From: Bacteroides sp. 43_108
Lineage (GTDB): Bacteria; Bacteroidota; Bacteroidia; Bacteroidales; Bacteroidaceae
Direction: 5' to 3'
Assembly: GCA_001915545.1 (NCBI GenBank)
Contig: MNQS01000135.1
Coordinates: forward strand, 1 to 64,000
DNA length: 64,000 bases
Under the pieces are notes generated by a model, which did not search any database, was not told where the DNA came from, and saw only the letters and a list, made by a program, of their open reading frames with translations. The position numbers and the translations under genes are program-made. Positions 54,516 to 63,537 of the stretch are shown piece after piece. Position 1 is the stretch's first letter. Every line of letters begins with the position of its first letter.

Positions 54516-54602
54516 TGCACATCTTTATAGGAACTTTACAAGAGTACGGTATGGATTATTTTCTGACGGCATTATCGTTCTCCAACAATACGGTTAAATA
54601 CA

Positions 54603-54648
54603 AATAGGTCATTAGAGACAGAATTATCTATATTTCTAATGACCTATT
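54603..54648. terminator. Bidirectional terminator between the GH28 gene and fucP
   Basis: A perfect 14-bp stem (54603-54616 with 54635-54648) with an 18-nt loop, midway between two converging genes. Confidence 0.75.
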
Positions 54649-54692
54649 GGGGATAAATGCGCAAGCGGCTATCAACAACAGTTATTGAATGC

Positions 54693-56009
54693 TTACCTCC
54701 CGCAGCCTTTCCATGATCTGAAACCGTAGACTATTATTACAACAAAACAGATGAAAGGCAATACAAACGACACGTTTACTGCAGGCATTCCGAAGCACTC
54801 ATGCAGATCAATTATACTTGCTTGCACAGGTGGAAGAACAGAACCTCCGAGAATGGACATAATCAAACCTGCCGCTCCAAATTTAGCATCATCACCCAGT
54901 CCCTCCAATGCTATTCCGTAGATTGTAGGGAACATGAGCGACATGCACGCTGAAACGCCTACGAGGCAATAAAGTCCCCAGATATTTTCCATAAAAATCA
55001 CTCCAGCGGTAAAACAGCATGCCGCAAAGGCCAAGATACCAAGCAGAAGTCCAGGATTAAGATATCGCAATATAAATGTGCAAACAAAACGGCTGACACA
55101 GAATATTATCATTGCTGCAATATTGTATTTCTGAGAAAGAACCTCTGCATCAATCTCGTCCATTCCCTGAGCCATAAACAGGCGTGTACCATATTGTATA
55201 ATGAATGTCCAGCACATGATCTGTGCTCCGACATAAAAGAACTGTGCTATTACACCTTCTCTATAATGCGGTATAGAGAATATCCGCCTTATTGTAGGAA
55301 AGAAATCAATCTTCTTGGAATGCGGCTGGCTTTCCGGCATTCTCACAATACTGATGATTACCAGCATTGCAATGACCACCAGACCAATAATAACATAAGG
55401 ACCTATAAGGACAGACAAGTCGTAATCACGTATGCGCGCAAACTCCTCATCCGACAGCAAGCTTCTTTCTGCTGTATCCAATGGATGCAATCTGTTTTGT
55501 ATGAAATTCATTGCTACATACATACCCACCAACGACCCCATAGGATTGAACGACTGCGCCAGATTAAGACGTCTGGTTGAAGTGGCCTCGGTTCCCATAG
55601 ACAATATATATGGATTGCAGCTCGTTTCAAGAAACGACAATCCGCAAGTCAATACGAAATACGCAATAAGAAAAGGATAATACTCGCCTGTCATCTTCGC
55701 AGGGAAAAACATCAATGCGCCGACTGCATACAAGCCAAGTCCCAACAGTACACCGGCTTTATAAGAATAGCGCCGTATAAATATCGCGGCTGGAAAAGCC
55801 ATGGCGAAATAACCTCCATAAAAGGCCACCTGCACCAATGCCCCATCAGTTACACTCATTCGGAAAATCTTAGAAAAGGCTTTAACCATGGGGTTGGTTA
55901 TGTCATTTGCAAATCCCCACAGGGCAAAACAGCTAGTTATAAGCACAAAGGGGACGACATAGCTTACGCCGTCACGGCTGAATATCGATGTTTTATTTTT
56001 GTTGTCCAT
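54693..56009 (-). CDS. fucP: L-fucose:H+ symporter (MFS permease)
   Basis: 438 residues, twelve membrane helices. SCFALWGFANDITNPMVKAFSKIF is the FucP-type start of helix 1, and AFYGGYFAMAFPAAIFIRRYSYKAG and LGLYAVGALMFFPA follow. FucP carries L-fucose (and sometimes L-galactose or D-arabinose) with a proton across the inner membrane. It is 125 bases after fucI; a hairpin lies between them. Confidence 0.92.
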   Translation of the reverse strand: MDNKNKTSIFSRDGVSYVVPFVLITSCFALWGFANDITNPMVKAFSKIFRMSVTDGALVQVAFYGGYFAMAFPAAIFIRRYSYKAGVLLGLGLYAVGALMFFPAKMTGEYYPFLIAYFVLTCGLSFLETSCNPYILSMGTEATSTRRLNLAQSFNPMGSLVGMYVAMNFIQNRLHPLDTAERSLLSDEEFARIRDYDLSVLIGPYVIIGLVVIAMLVIISIVRMPESQPHSKKIDFFPTIRRIFSIPHYREGVIAQFFYVGAQIMCWTFIIQYGTRLFMAQGMDEIDAEVLSQKYNIAAMIIFCVSRFVCTFILRYLNPGLLLGILAFAACCFTAGVIFMENIWGLYCLVGVSACMSLMFPTIYGIALEGLGDDAKFGAAGLIMSILGGSVLPPVQASIIDLHECFGMPAVNVSFVLPFICFVVIIVYGFRSWKGCGR

Positions 56010-56052
56010 AGCAGATTTATATGTTCATTTTTTACATGTTCTCTTTTCAGCA

Positions 56053-56092
56053 GTCTGCAGTGCGCATTAAAAAGGCAAAACGCACTGCAGAC
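56053..56092 (-). terminator. Perfect hairpin between fucI and fucP
   Basis: A 12-bp stem (56053-56064 with 56081-56092) with a 16-nt loop. There is no strong T tract beside it, so it may be an RNA-stability or attenuating element and not a full stop. Confidence 0.5.
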
Positions 56093-56134
56093 CTACTGCA
56101 GAAATTTATATTGTTTCAATTATTGACAGAACTG

Positions 56135-57907
56135 TTATTTATATAACGGACCATATACGGCACATGCTCTGTAGTCAGCACCTTCCTTATCCATTCCGAA
56201 TGCATTCCATGCTGCAGGACGGAACAGGTTCTTTTCGTCCACGTTGTGCATGCACACCGGTATGCGAAGCATCGAAGCCATAGTTATAAGGTCTGCTCCA
56301 ATATGTCCATAGCTTATTGCACCGTGGTTGGCACCCCAATTGTTCATAACCGAATAAACATCTCTGAATGCAGGTTTATCGCAGAGACGCGGAACGAACC
56401 ATGTTGTAGGCCATGTACGGTCGGTACGCTCGTCAAGCTTGCTGTGAATCTCAGGATCGATATCAACAGTCCATCCCTCTGCCAGCTGGAGCACAGGACC
56501 AAGGCCCTTCACAAGATTGAGCCTCATCATTGTTACCGGCATACCGCCCTTTGACAAGAAATTAGAAGAGAAACCTCCTCCACGGAAATAATCACGGTTT
56601 GCCGGATACCATGTTGTAGCATCAAGGCACTCATTCACTTCGCTTTCCTTTATATCCCAATGAGGTTTCATGACCGGATTGCCCTCACTGTCCTTCTGAC
56701 GGCCTGTACCGTCCAATGTTGTAGCACCGGAATTTATCAGATGAATTATTCCGTTTGAAGCCAAACCTGTCAGTTCCTTACCGGTGACACGCTTGACAGC
56801 TTCAGGACTCCAGTAAGTACGTACGTCTGAGAAAATCTGTGCACGGTTGGTAAGCAAATGTCCGAAGAGCATGGCAACACCATTGCAGGCATCATTTTCT
56901 GTCGCTACGACCATAGGCTCACGAATTCCGTTCCAGTCGAAAGATGTATTGAGGAGCGCTTCCGAATAGTCACCGTTAGGATAGAAATCGGTCCACTGTC
57001 TTTGTCCCTGGAATCCGGCGGCAATGGCATTGTGTCCCATAGCTTCTTCCTTGAATCCCATGTCAAGCAAACGGCTGTTGCCCTTCATGAGGTCACGCAT
57101 AATCATTGTCATTTTGACGATGAATTCCCAATCAGCATCCTTTTCTTTGCGTGTCTTTACTTTTGCCGGAGAATTATAGTCGTTGCCCTCGTTCTTCTTG
57201 CAATACTTTTCAGTCCATTCCATTGCACGGGCAAATTCTTCCTTATCATAAATGCCCTCATGCATTCGGCGGATAATCTCAGTGAGGTCCACAGATTCAT
57301 TACGCATGCCCAAATATTCCTGGAAGAAATCCGGATTTACAATTGACCCTGCAATACCCATGGAAACACTACCCATTGACAAATAGGATTTGCCTCGCAT
57401 TACAGCAACGGCCTGGGCTGCACGTGCAAAACGAAGTATCTTTTCTGCAACATCTTCAGGAATGCTGTTATCATCGATATCCTGCACATCATGTCCATAT
57501 ATGCCGAAAGCAGGAAGGCCCTTTTGAGCATGCGCAGCCAGAACAGCAGCGAGATACACGGCACCAGGACGTTCAGTTCCATTGAATCCCCAAACAGCTT
57601 TAGGATAATAAGGATTCATGTCCATTGTCTCGGCACCATAGCACCAGCACGAAGTAACGGTAATTGTAGCTCCTACACCCTCACGCTCAAACTTCTCGGC
57701 ACATGCTGCGCTCTCTGCAACGCGACCAATTGTTCCATCAGCAATGACACACTCAACGGGACTACCGTCACCGTTGCGCAAATTTGAAGTTATAAGTTCG
57801 GCAACAGCACGGGCCAGACCCATGGTCTTCTCTTCAAGGCTTTCACGTACACCGCCCTGACGTCCGTCAATCGTAGGACGAATACCGATTTTTGGATAAG
57901 TGTTCAT
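56135..57907 (-). CDS. fucI: L-fucose isomerase
   Basis: 590 residues, the normal length. It converts L-fucose to L-fuculose with Mn2+. Characteristic segments are [25 protein letters not shown] at the N-terminus, [24 protein letters not shown] sequence near 205, [19 protein letters not shown] near 345 and [23 protein letters not shown] at the C-terminus. It lies downstream of the GntR regulator on the same strand. Confidence 0.95.
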   Translation of the reverse strand: MNTYPKIGIRPTIDGRQGGVRESLEEKTMGLARAVAELITSNLRNGDGSPVECVIADGTIGRVAESAACAEKFEREGVGATITVTSCWCYGAETMDMNPYYPKAVWGFNGTERPGAVYLAAVLAAHAQKGLPAFGIYGHDVQDIDDNSIPEDVAEKILRFARAAQAVAVMRGKSYLSMGSVSMGIAGSIVNPDFFQEYLGMRNESVDLTEIIRRMHEGIYDKEEFARAMEWTEKYCKKNEGNDYNSPAKVKTRKEKDADWEFIVKMTMIMRDLMKGNSRLLDMGFKEEAMGHNAIAAGFQGQRQWTDFYPNGDYSEALLNTSFDWNGIREPMVVATENDACNGVAMLFGHLLTNRAQIFSDVRTYWSPEAVKRVTGKELTGLASNGIIHLINSGATTLDGTGRQKDSEGNPVMKPHWDIKESEVNECLDATTWYPANRDYFRGGGFSSNFLSKGGMPVTMMRLNLVKGLGPVLQLAEGWTVDIDPEIHSKLDERTDRTWPTTWFVPRLCDKPAFRDVYSVMNNWGANHGAISYGHIGADLITMASMLRIPVCMHNVDEKNLFRPAAWNAFGMDKEGADYRACAVYGPLYK

Positions 57908-57960
57908 GTCTTAATACGTTTTTCTTATTAATATTAAATTTATAATTATCTATGCGTCAA

Positions 57961-57968
57961 CAAAGATA
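57961..57968 (-). promoter_or_regulatory. −7 box of fucI
   Basis: On the minus strand it reads TATCTTTG, 54 bases before the fucI start. A −33 TTG at regular spacing was not found, in keeping with regulator control. Confidence 0.45.
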
Positions 57969-58045
57969 CACAGACGAAAAAATGATTTTTTCATATTAGG
58001 TTCAGGGTATACTCAAACAGTAAACCTTGACGCCAACATGTTCAA

Positions 58046-59026
58046 CTAGAGCGAATTGCGCAAATGAACTTTTGTCGGCAGAAACAAATGGACTGGAATG
58101 CCGTCGCTCACAAAACCGGCGGCCATGCGTCCCATCATTTCCCAGTCGATACTCAAGGCTGTAATGCCATCATCTATAATTTCATAGGCAGGAGTTTCAT
58201 TGTATGCCACAAGGCCGAAATCCGCACCGCATCTGAGACCGGATGCCCTACCGCTCTTGACAATCTCAACGACATCCGTTTGGCGTATAGCCAGATAGGC
58301 ATACCCTTTACGGACTCCTACTTCTGAAAGGTTTTTCACTACCAACGGCTTTTTTCCGATAGATGCGCAGAAACGTTCGAAACTTCCGCACGAACAATCA
58401 GGATGCTTTGTACCATTGGGATACAGAAACACGCAGGCATCGTATCGAGAAAAACGGTCAGAAAGATCTGTCAGGGCCTTGTAGAAATTTTCATCAAAAT
58501 CCTGACATATATAAGAATATTCTCCCTTGTCGAAACGTCCGAAATCCAAAAGGAGTACTTTTTCGGAATTCATTCGATATAACTCGGGAAAGAATTTTTC
58601 ATTATCGAAATTCATTATGACGTAGTGGCTGTAACGCCCCGTTGACTCTTCAAGTATATTGCGGAAAAGCCGTTCATTGTATTGATGAAACCAAAGATCA
58701 ACTTTATATCCAACAGGCAAATTCTCCACGAAACTGTTGTATAACGTATTCTTGAATGGAGAATACTCGTCCAAGAGCAAAAGCACATTTTTGCGGCCGT
58801 CAACAACATAATAGCCTTTGCCTGGGGTCGAATCAATCAGACCGCGCCGGCGCAATTCTGCAAATGCCTTGAAGACTGTATCACGGGAAACATAGTATAA
58901 ACCGCTCAATTTGTTTATTGACGGAAGTACACCTCCGGCCACAAACACACCTGAACGGATATCCCTCTCAAGGATATCAGCCAACTGCTTGACTTTGGTT
59001 GTCTGCTGTCCGAAATTTACATCCAT
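58046..59026 (-). CDS. fucR: GntR-family regulator, probable fucose regulator
   Basis: 326 residues from MDVNFGQQTTKVKQL; the frame runs back to 59125 but the extra residues are Cys-rich and not part of the fold. The N-terminal winged helix covers about 10-75 (LPSINKLSGLYYVSRDTVFKAFAELRRRGL). The rest is a periplasmic-binding-protein-like sensor of the LacI/GntR hybrid type. A GntR repressor FucR controls fucose genes in Bacteroides thetaiotaomicron; the name here rests on position before fucI. Confidence 0.82.
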   Translation of the reverse strand: MDVNFGQQTTKVKQLADILERDIRSGVFVAGGVLPSINKLSGLYYVSRDTVFKAFAELRRRGLIDSTPGKGYYVVDGRKNVLLLLDEYSPFKNTLYNSFVENLPVGYKVDLWFHQYNERLFRNILEESTGRYSHYVIMNFDNEKFFPELYRMNSEKVLLLDFGRFDKGEYSYICQDFDENFYKALTDLSDRFSRYDACVFLYPNGTKHPDCSCGSFERFCASIGKKPLVVKNLSEVGVRKGYAYLAIRQTDVVEIVKSGRASGLRCGADFGLVAYNETPAYEIIDDGITALSIDWEMMGRMAAGFVSDGIPVHLFLPTKVHLRNSL

Positions 59027-59147
59027 AGAATATCGTTTAAGGCAACAACTGTGCTGAACTGTGCTGACGCAAAGGAAACACCTTTTTTCCTTATATGCAA
59101 CCATAAATATTATGTTGTTGAACATAAATACAGAACCGAAGACTCAA

Positions 59148-59210
59148 CCGCGAGGGCTCGGAGAAAAGATTTCGAGGGCGTACAAATAATATTTTGAGCC
59201 CTCGCAATTA
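59148..59210. repeat. GC-rich palindromic intergenic repeat, copy C
   Basis: GCGAGGGCTC (59150-59159) and its perfect complement (59196-59205) enclose a 36-nt loop. CCGCGAGGGCTCG matches copy B, and GAGCCCTCGCAATTA (59196-59210) matches copy A exactly. Confidence 0.7.
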
Positions 59211-59297
59211 ACCACACACTGCAGTGACAGTAAAATATTTCTCAAAAAAGCGCATTTCTAACTATGTATTTTATTCGCTTATTCCAACGATTTTCTG

Positions 59298-59305
59298 TAC
59301 TTTTG
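59298..59305 (+). promoter_or_regulatory. −7 box of serS
   Basis: TACTTTTG lies 97 bases before the serS ATG, with no clear −33 TTG. Confidence 0.4.
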
Positions 59306-59401
59306 CAACAAAATTGCTGACACATGAGACAATGCCGGCACTGAGGCAATGCATGATTGTCGACAAACAAGAACAAACAAGCCTATATAAAACTCAATTA
59401 T

Positions 59402-60694
59402 ATGCTTACACTTAAAGTTATAAACGAAGAGACCGAAAGAGTAATCAAAGGTCTGGAAAAGAAGCATTTCAACGGTGCAAAAGAGGCTGTTGAAAAAGCA
59501 ATTGAACTTGACAAGAAAAGACGCGAGACGCAGACCAAACTGGATGCTTGCCTTGCAGAAAGCAAAAAATACGCTGCGCAGATCGGTGCACTCATGAAAG
59601 AAGGCAAAAAGGCTGAAGCTGAAGAGGCAAAGGCTGAAGTTGCTAAACTGAAAGAAACAAGCACTGCACTGCAGAGTGAACTGAAAGAGGTTGAACAGGA
59701 ACTCACACTCCATTTGTGTACAATTCCGAACATCCCTAACGATGATGTTCCTGAAGGTGCAGGAGCAGAAGACAACGTCGTTGTAAAGGAAGGCGGAGTT
59801 ATTCCTGAACTCGGACCTGATGCTCTTCCTCACTGGGAGCTTGCTAAAAAGTACAACCTTATAGATTTCGACCTTGGAGTAAAGGTGACAGGCGCAGGAT
59901 TCCCGTTCTATATCGGCAAAATGGCACGCCTTCAGAGAGCACTCGAAGCTTTCTTCCTCGATGAAGCGCGCAAGAGCGGATATCTCGAGGTTCAGCCTCC
60001 ATACGTGGTAAACAAAGATTCCGGTTACGGCACAGGACAGCTTCCTGACAAGGAAGGCCAGATGTACCACTGCGAAGTAGACGACCTCTACCTCATACCT
60101 ACAGCTGAGGTTCCTGTAACCAACATTTTCCGCGACGTGATACTCGACGAGAAGGATCTTCCTATAAAGAGATGTGCTTATTCAGGATGCTTCAGACGCG
60201 AAGCAGGAAGCTACGGAAAAGACGTGCGCGGTCTCAACAGACTCCATGAGTTCGACAAGGTGGAAATCGTACGCATCGATACTCCTGAACACTCTTACGA
60301 ATCACTCAAGGAAATGCTCGACCACGTTGAAGGCCTGCTCATCAAGCTTGAATTGCCTTACCATATTCTCCGTCTCTGCGGTGGCGACATGTCATTCACA
60401 AGCGCTATATGCTACGACTTCGAAGTATGGTCAGCAGCACAGAAGAGATGGCTCGAGGTAAGCTCAACTTCAAACTTCGAAAGCTATCAGGCAAACAGAC
60501 TGAAATGCAGATACCGCAGAAGCTCAGACAAGAAGACAGAACTCTGCCACACACTCAACGGTTCTGCACTCGCACTGCCTAGAATCGTAGCTGCAATCAT
60601 GGAGAACAATCAGACTCCAGAAGGAATAAGAGTACCTAAAGTCCTTGTTCCATATTGCGGATTCGAATACCTCAACGATAAGAACTTCGAATAA
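59402..60694 (+). CDS. serS: Seryl-tRNA synthetase
   Basis: 430 residues from MLTLKVINEETERV, the usual SerRS start; the open frame extends 15 codons upstream. Residues about 25-100 form the antiparallel coiled-coil arm that grips tRNA(Ser). Class II motif 2 is CFRREAGSYGKDVRGLNRLHEF and motif 3 is LNGSALALPRIVAAIMEN. It charges tRNA(Ser), and tRNA(Sec) if present. Confidence 0.96.
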   Translation: MLTLKVINEETERVIKGLEKKHFNGAKEAVEKAIELDKKRRETQTKLDACLAESKKYAAQIGALMKEGKKAEAEEAKAEVAKLKETSTALQSELKEVEQELTLHLCTIPNIPNDDVPEGAGAEDNVVVKEGGVIPELGPDALPHWELAKKYNLIDFDLGVKVTGAGFPFYIGKMARLQRALEAFFLDEARKSGYLEVQPPYVVNKDSGYGTGQLPDKEGQMYHCEVDDLYLIPTAEVPVTNIFRDVILDEKDLPIKRCAYSGCFRREAGSYGKDVRGLNRLHEFDKVEIVRIDTPEHSYESLKEMLDHVEGLLIKLELPYHILRLCGGDMSFTSAICYDFEVWSAAQKRWLEVSSTSNFESYQANRLKCRYRRSSDKKTELCHTLNGSALALPRIVAAIMENNQTPEGIRVPKVLVPYCGFEYLNDKNFE

Positions 60695-60761
60695 ACAGAA
60701 CATATTCTTAATATTATATTATATACACAACTTATATATTATATCTTATCATGAGATAGAA

Positions 60762-60794
60762 GCGGGAAAGTGTTTGAGATAAATGCTTTCCCGC
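60762..60794. terminator. Hairpin after serS
   Basis: A perfect 9-bp GC-rich stem (60762-60770 with 60786-60794) with a 15-nt loop, 67 bases after the stop. No T tract follows, so termination is uncertain. Confidence 0.5.
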
Positions 60795-61036
60795 AACTGT
60801 ATATGAATAATGCAAAGCACGTAGACCGGCAAAAGAAGCAATTCGCTTACAAAACATCATAAAAGCAGGCTTTTTTGAATTAAAATGCAGCAATAAACCA
60901 AACATTTAAAGATTGTTTTGATTTTTATCTATATATTTGCACGGTATACGGCTCAATAACATAATCATTCAGGCCATTGAGGCCGGAAATGAATGCAGAC
61001 AATAAAGAAAAAACCACATATAACACAGATTAGCCA
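60795..61036. other. Gap between serS and the fused flavoprotein gene
   Basis: No gene is seen. The −7 box TATATTTG at 60932-60939 lies 98 bases before the next start; a TTG at 60913-60915 is a little too close (spacer 16). Confidence 0.45.
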
Positions 61037-63403
61037 ATGAACAGAATCATCAGCAAAGAGCAATTTTCGGAAAAGGTCTTCAAATTTGAAGTAGAAGCTC
61101 CGATGATTGCAAAATCGCGCAAGGCGGGACACTTCGTCATCGTACGCGTGGGCGAAAAGGGCGAGCGCATGCCTCTAACCATTGCAGACGCCAATCCGGA
61201 AAAAGGAACTATCACACTCGTAGTGCAGGAGGTAGGACTTTCGTCGACCAAACTGTGCAAGCTCAACGCTGGAGACTACATAACAGACGTGGTAGGACCT
61301 CTGGGACAGGCTACGCACATTGAAAACTTCGGAACTGTGGTATGTGCCGGAGGAGGTGTAGGCGTAGCACCAATGCTCCCGATTATAAAGGCTCTGAAGG
61401 CTGCAGGAAACAGGGTGGTTTCTGTACTTGCCGGACGTACCAAGGAACTGATAATACTGGAAGACGAGGTCAGAAAGCACAGCGACGATGTCATAATCAT
61501 GACAGATGACGGAACCTACGGCAAGAAAGGCGTGGTGACAGTTGGTATCGAGGAAGTAATCCAAAGAGAGAAAGTGGACAAATGCTTTGCCATAGGTCCG
61601 GCCATAATGATGAAGTTCTGCTGTCTGCTGACTAAGAAATATAACATTCCTACAGATGTTTCACTCAACACCATCATGGTAGATGGTACGGGTATGTGCG
61701 GAGCATGCCGAATCACTGTAGGCGGAAAGACACGTTTCGTATGCGTTGACGGACCTGAGTTTGACGGACACCAGGTTGACTTTGACGAAATGTTCAAGAG
61801 AATGGGTGCATTCAAACCTGCCGAACTCGAAGAAATGGAGCATTTCGACGAACATATCAGCAACGTGAAGACTGAGAATGCTTTCAAGCCTGATCCAGAA
61901 TTGGCCAAGATGGCAGAAGCGATGTCGACCGATACTCCTCTGAGCGAGCTAACCGACAGAAAGGCTCCTTGGAGAGTAGAGCTCCAGAAGAGCATGAAGC
62001 CGAAAGAAAGAACTCAGATAGAGCGTTGCGTGATGGGCGAACTTGACCCTGTTTACCGCGCTACGACACGTACAGAAGAGGTCAACATAGGACTTACAAA
62101 GGAGCAGGCTCTGACTGAAGCAAAAAGATGTCTTGACTGCGCAAATCCATCATGTATGGAAGGTTGTCCGGTAAGCATCAATATTCCGTCATTCATAAAG
62201 AATGTAGAAAGAGGCGAGTTCCTCGAAGCTGCAAAAGTTTTGAAGGCAACTTCTGCCCTACCAGCAGTATGCGGACGAGTTTGTCCTCAGGAAAAGCAGT
62301 GCGAAAGCAAGTGCATACATCTGAAGATGGGCGAAAAACCGGTTGCAATAGGTTATCTGGAAAGATTCGTGGCTGATTTCGAACGCGAAAGCGGAAAAAT
62401 GGCATTGCCGGAATGTGCTCCGAAAAATGGAATGAAGGTAGCTGTCGTTGGTTCAGGTCCTGCAGGACTGAGCTTTGCCGGCGACATGGCCAAACTTGGA
62501 TATGAGGTGACTGTTTTTGAGGCTTTGCACGAAATTGGAGGTGTGCTCAAATATGGTATTCCTGAATTCCGCCTTCCTAATCGTATTGTAGATGTTGAAA
62601 TCAACAATCTCAACAAGATAGGCGTGAAATTCGTAAAAGACTGCATTGTAGGAAAGACAATCAGCACAGAAGAACTCGAAGAGCAGGGATACAAAGGAAT
62701 ATTCGTTGCATCCGGTGCCGGTCTGCCTAACTTTATGGGAATACCTGGTGAGAACAGCATAAACGTCATGTCTTCAAACGAGTACCTCACCAGAGTAAAC
62801 CTCATGGACGCTTCGAATCCGGAATCTGACACTCCTATCAACAAGGCAACCAAAGTAATGGTTGTTGGAGGAGGAAACACAGCTATGGACTCTTGCCGTA
62901 CAGCCAAGAGACTCGGAGCAGAAAAGGTATTCATTGCCTACAGACGCTCTGAAGCAGAAATGCCTGCACGTCTGGAAGAAGTGAAACATGCTAAGGAAGA
63001 AGGCATAGAGTTCCTCACACTGCACAACCCTATTGAATATATCGCCGATGAAAAGGGCGCAGTAAAACAGGTGCGTCTGCAGAAGATGGAACTTGGAGAA
63101 CCGGACGAAAGCGGAAGACGCTCGCCTGTACCTATCGAAGGAGCTATAGAAACAATCGACATAGACATGGCAATCGTAGCTGTCGGAGTATCTCCTAACC
63201 CACTCGTTCCTAAATCAATCAAGGGACTTGAATTGGGAAGAAAGAACACTATTGCCGTCAACGAGAAGATGCAGTCAAGCATAAGCACCATATTTGCAGG
63301 CGGTGACATCGTGAGAGGTGGAGCAACCGTTATTCTGGCAATGGGTGACGGACGAAAAGCTGCCAAGAATATGCACGAAATGCTGACAGCACAGCAGAAA
63401 TGA
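61037..63403 (+). CDS. Fused NfnA/NfnB-like ferredoxin-NADPH oxidoreductase (annotated as DHODB NAD-binding subunit/glutamate synthase fusion)
   Basis: 788 residues. Residues about 1-275 are a ferredoxin-reductase-like FAD and NAD(P) domain with a [2Fe-2S] cysteine group in GTGMCGACRITVGG and RFVCVDG (as in PyrK, NfnA and SudB). Residues about 290-788 are a GltD/NfnB-like half: two four-cysteine groups (CLDCANPSCMEGC and CGRVCPQEKQCESKC) and two dinucleotide folds (VVGSGPAGLSFAGDMAKLG, VVGGGNTAMDSCRTAKRLG). In relatives the two halves are separate subunits that bifurcate electrons between NADH, NADPH and ferredoxin; no PyrD or GltB gene is nearby, so that role is inferred. Confidence 0.88.
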   Translation: MNRIISKEQFSEKVFKFEVEAPMIAKSRKAGHFVIVRVGEKGERMPLTIADANPEKGTITLVVQEVGLSSTKLCKLNAGDYITDVVGPLGQATHIENFGTVVCAGGGVGVAPMLPIIKALKAAGNRVVSVLAGRTKELIILEDEVRKHSDDVIIMTDDGTYGKKGVVTVGIEEVIQREKVDKCFAIGPAIMMKFCCLLTKKYNIPTDVSLNTIMVDGTGMCGACRITVGGKTRFVCVDGPEFDGHQVDFDEMFKRMGAFKPAELEEMEHFDEHISNVKTENAFKPDPELAKMAEAMSTDTPLSELTDRKAPWRVELQKSMKPKERTQIERCVMGELDPVYRATTRTEEVNIGLTKEQALTEAKRCLDCANPSCMEGCPVSINIPSFIKNVERGEFLEAAKVLKATSALPAVCGRVCPQEKQCESKCIHLKMGEKPVAIGYLERFVADFERESGKMALPECAPKNGMKVAVVGSGPAGLSFAGDMAKLGYEVTVFEALHEIGGVLKYGIPEFRLPNRIVDVEINNLNKIGVKFVKDCIVGKTISTEELEEQGYKGIFVASGAGLPNFMGIPGENSINVMSSNEYLTRVNLMDASNPESDTPINKATKVMVVGGGNTAMDSCRTAKRLGAEKVFIAYRRSEAEMPARLEEVKHAKEEGIEFLTLHNPIEYIADEKGAVKQVRLQKMELGEPDESGRRSPVPIEGAIETIDIDMAIVAVGVSPNPLVPKSIKGLELGRKNTIAVNEKMQSSISTIFAGGDIVRGGATVILAMGDGRKAAKNMHEMLTAQQK

Positions 63404-63446
63404 ACAGCAGAAAGACTGTAAACAAGTCATAAAGCTGATATAAAAT

Positions 63447-63488
63447 AAGCCCGGGACAGATTCATTTGCAATCATCTGTTCCGGGCTT
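63447..63488 (+). terminator. Terminator after the fused flavoprotein gene
   Basis: A 15-bp stem with one G-U pair (63447-63461 with 63474-63488), 12-nt loop, followed by AT-rich sequence without a clear T run. Confidence 0.65.
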
Positions 63489-63537
63489 AAACAAATTATA
63501 CTTTACGTAAAAATAGATATCAGAATAAAGCCACAAG

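Noticed and set aside
59279..60070. A 263-codon minus-strand frame opposite serS
   Set aside because: Cys- and Phe-rich shadow of the serS coiled-coil region.
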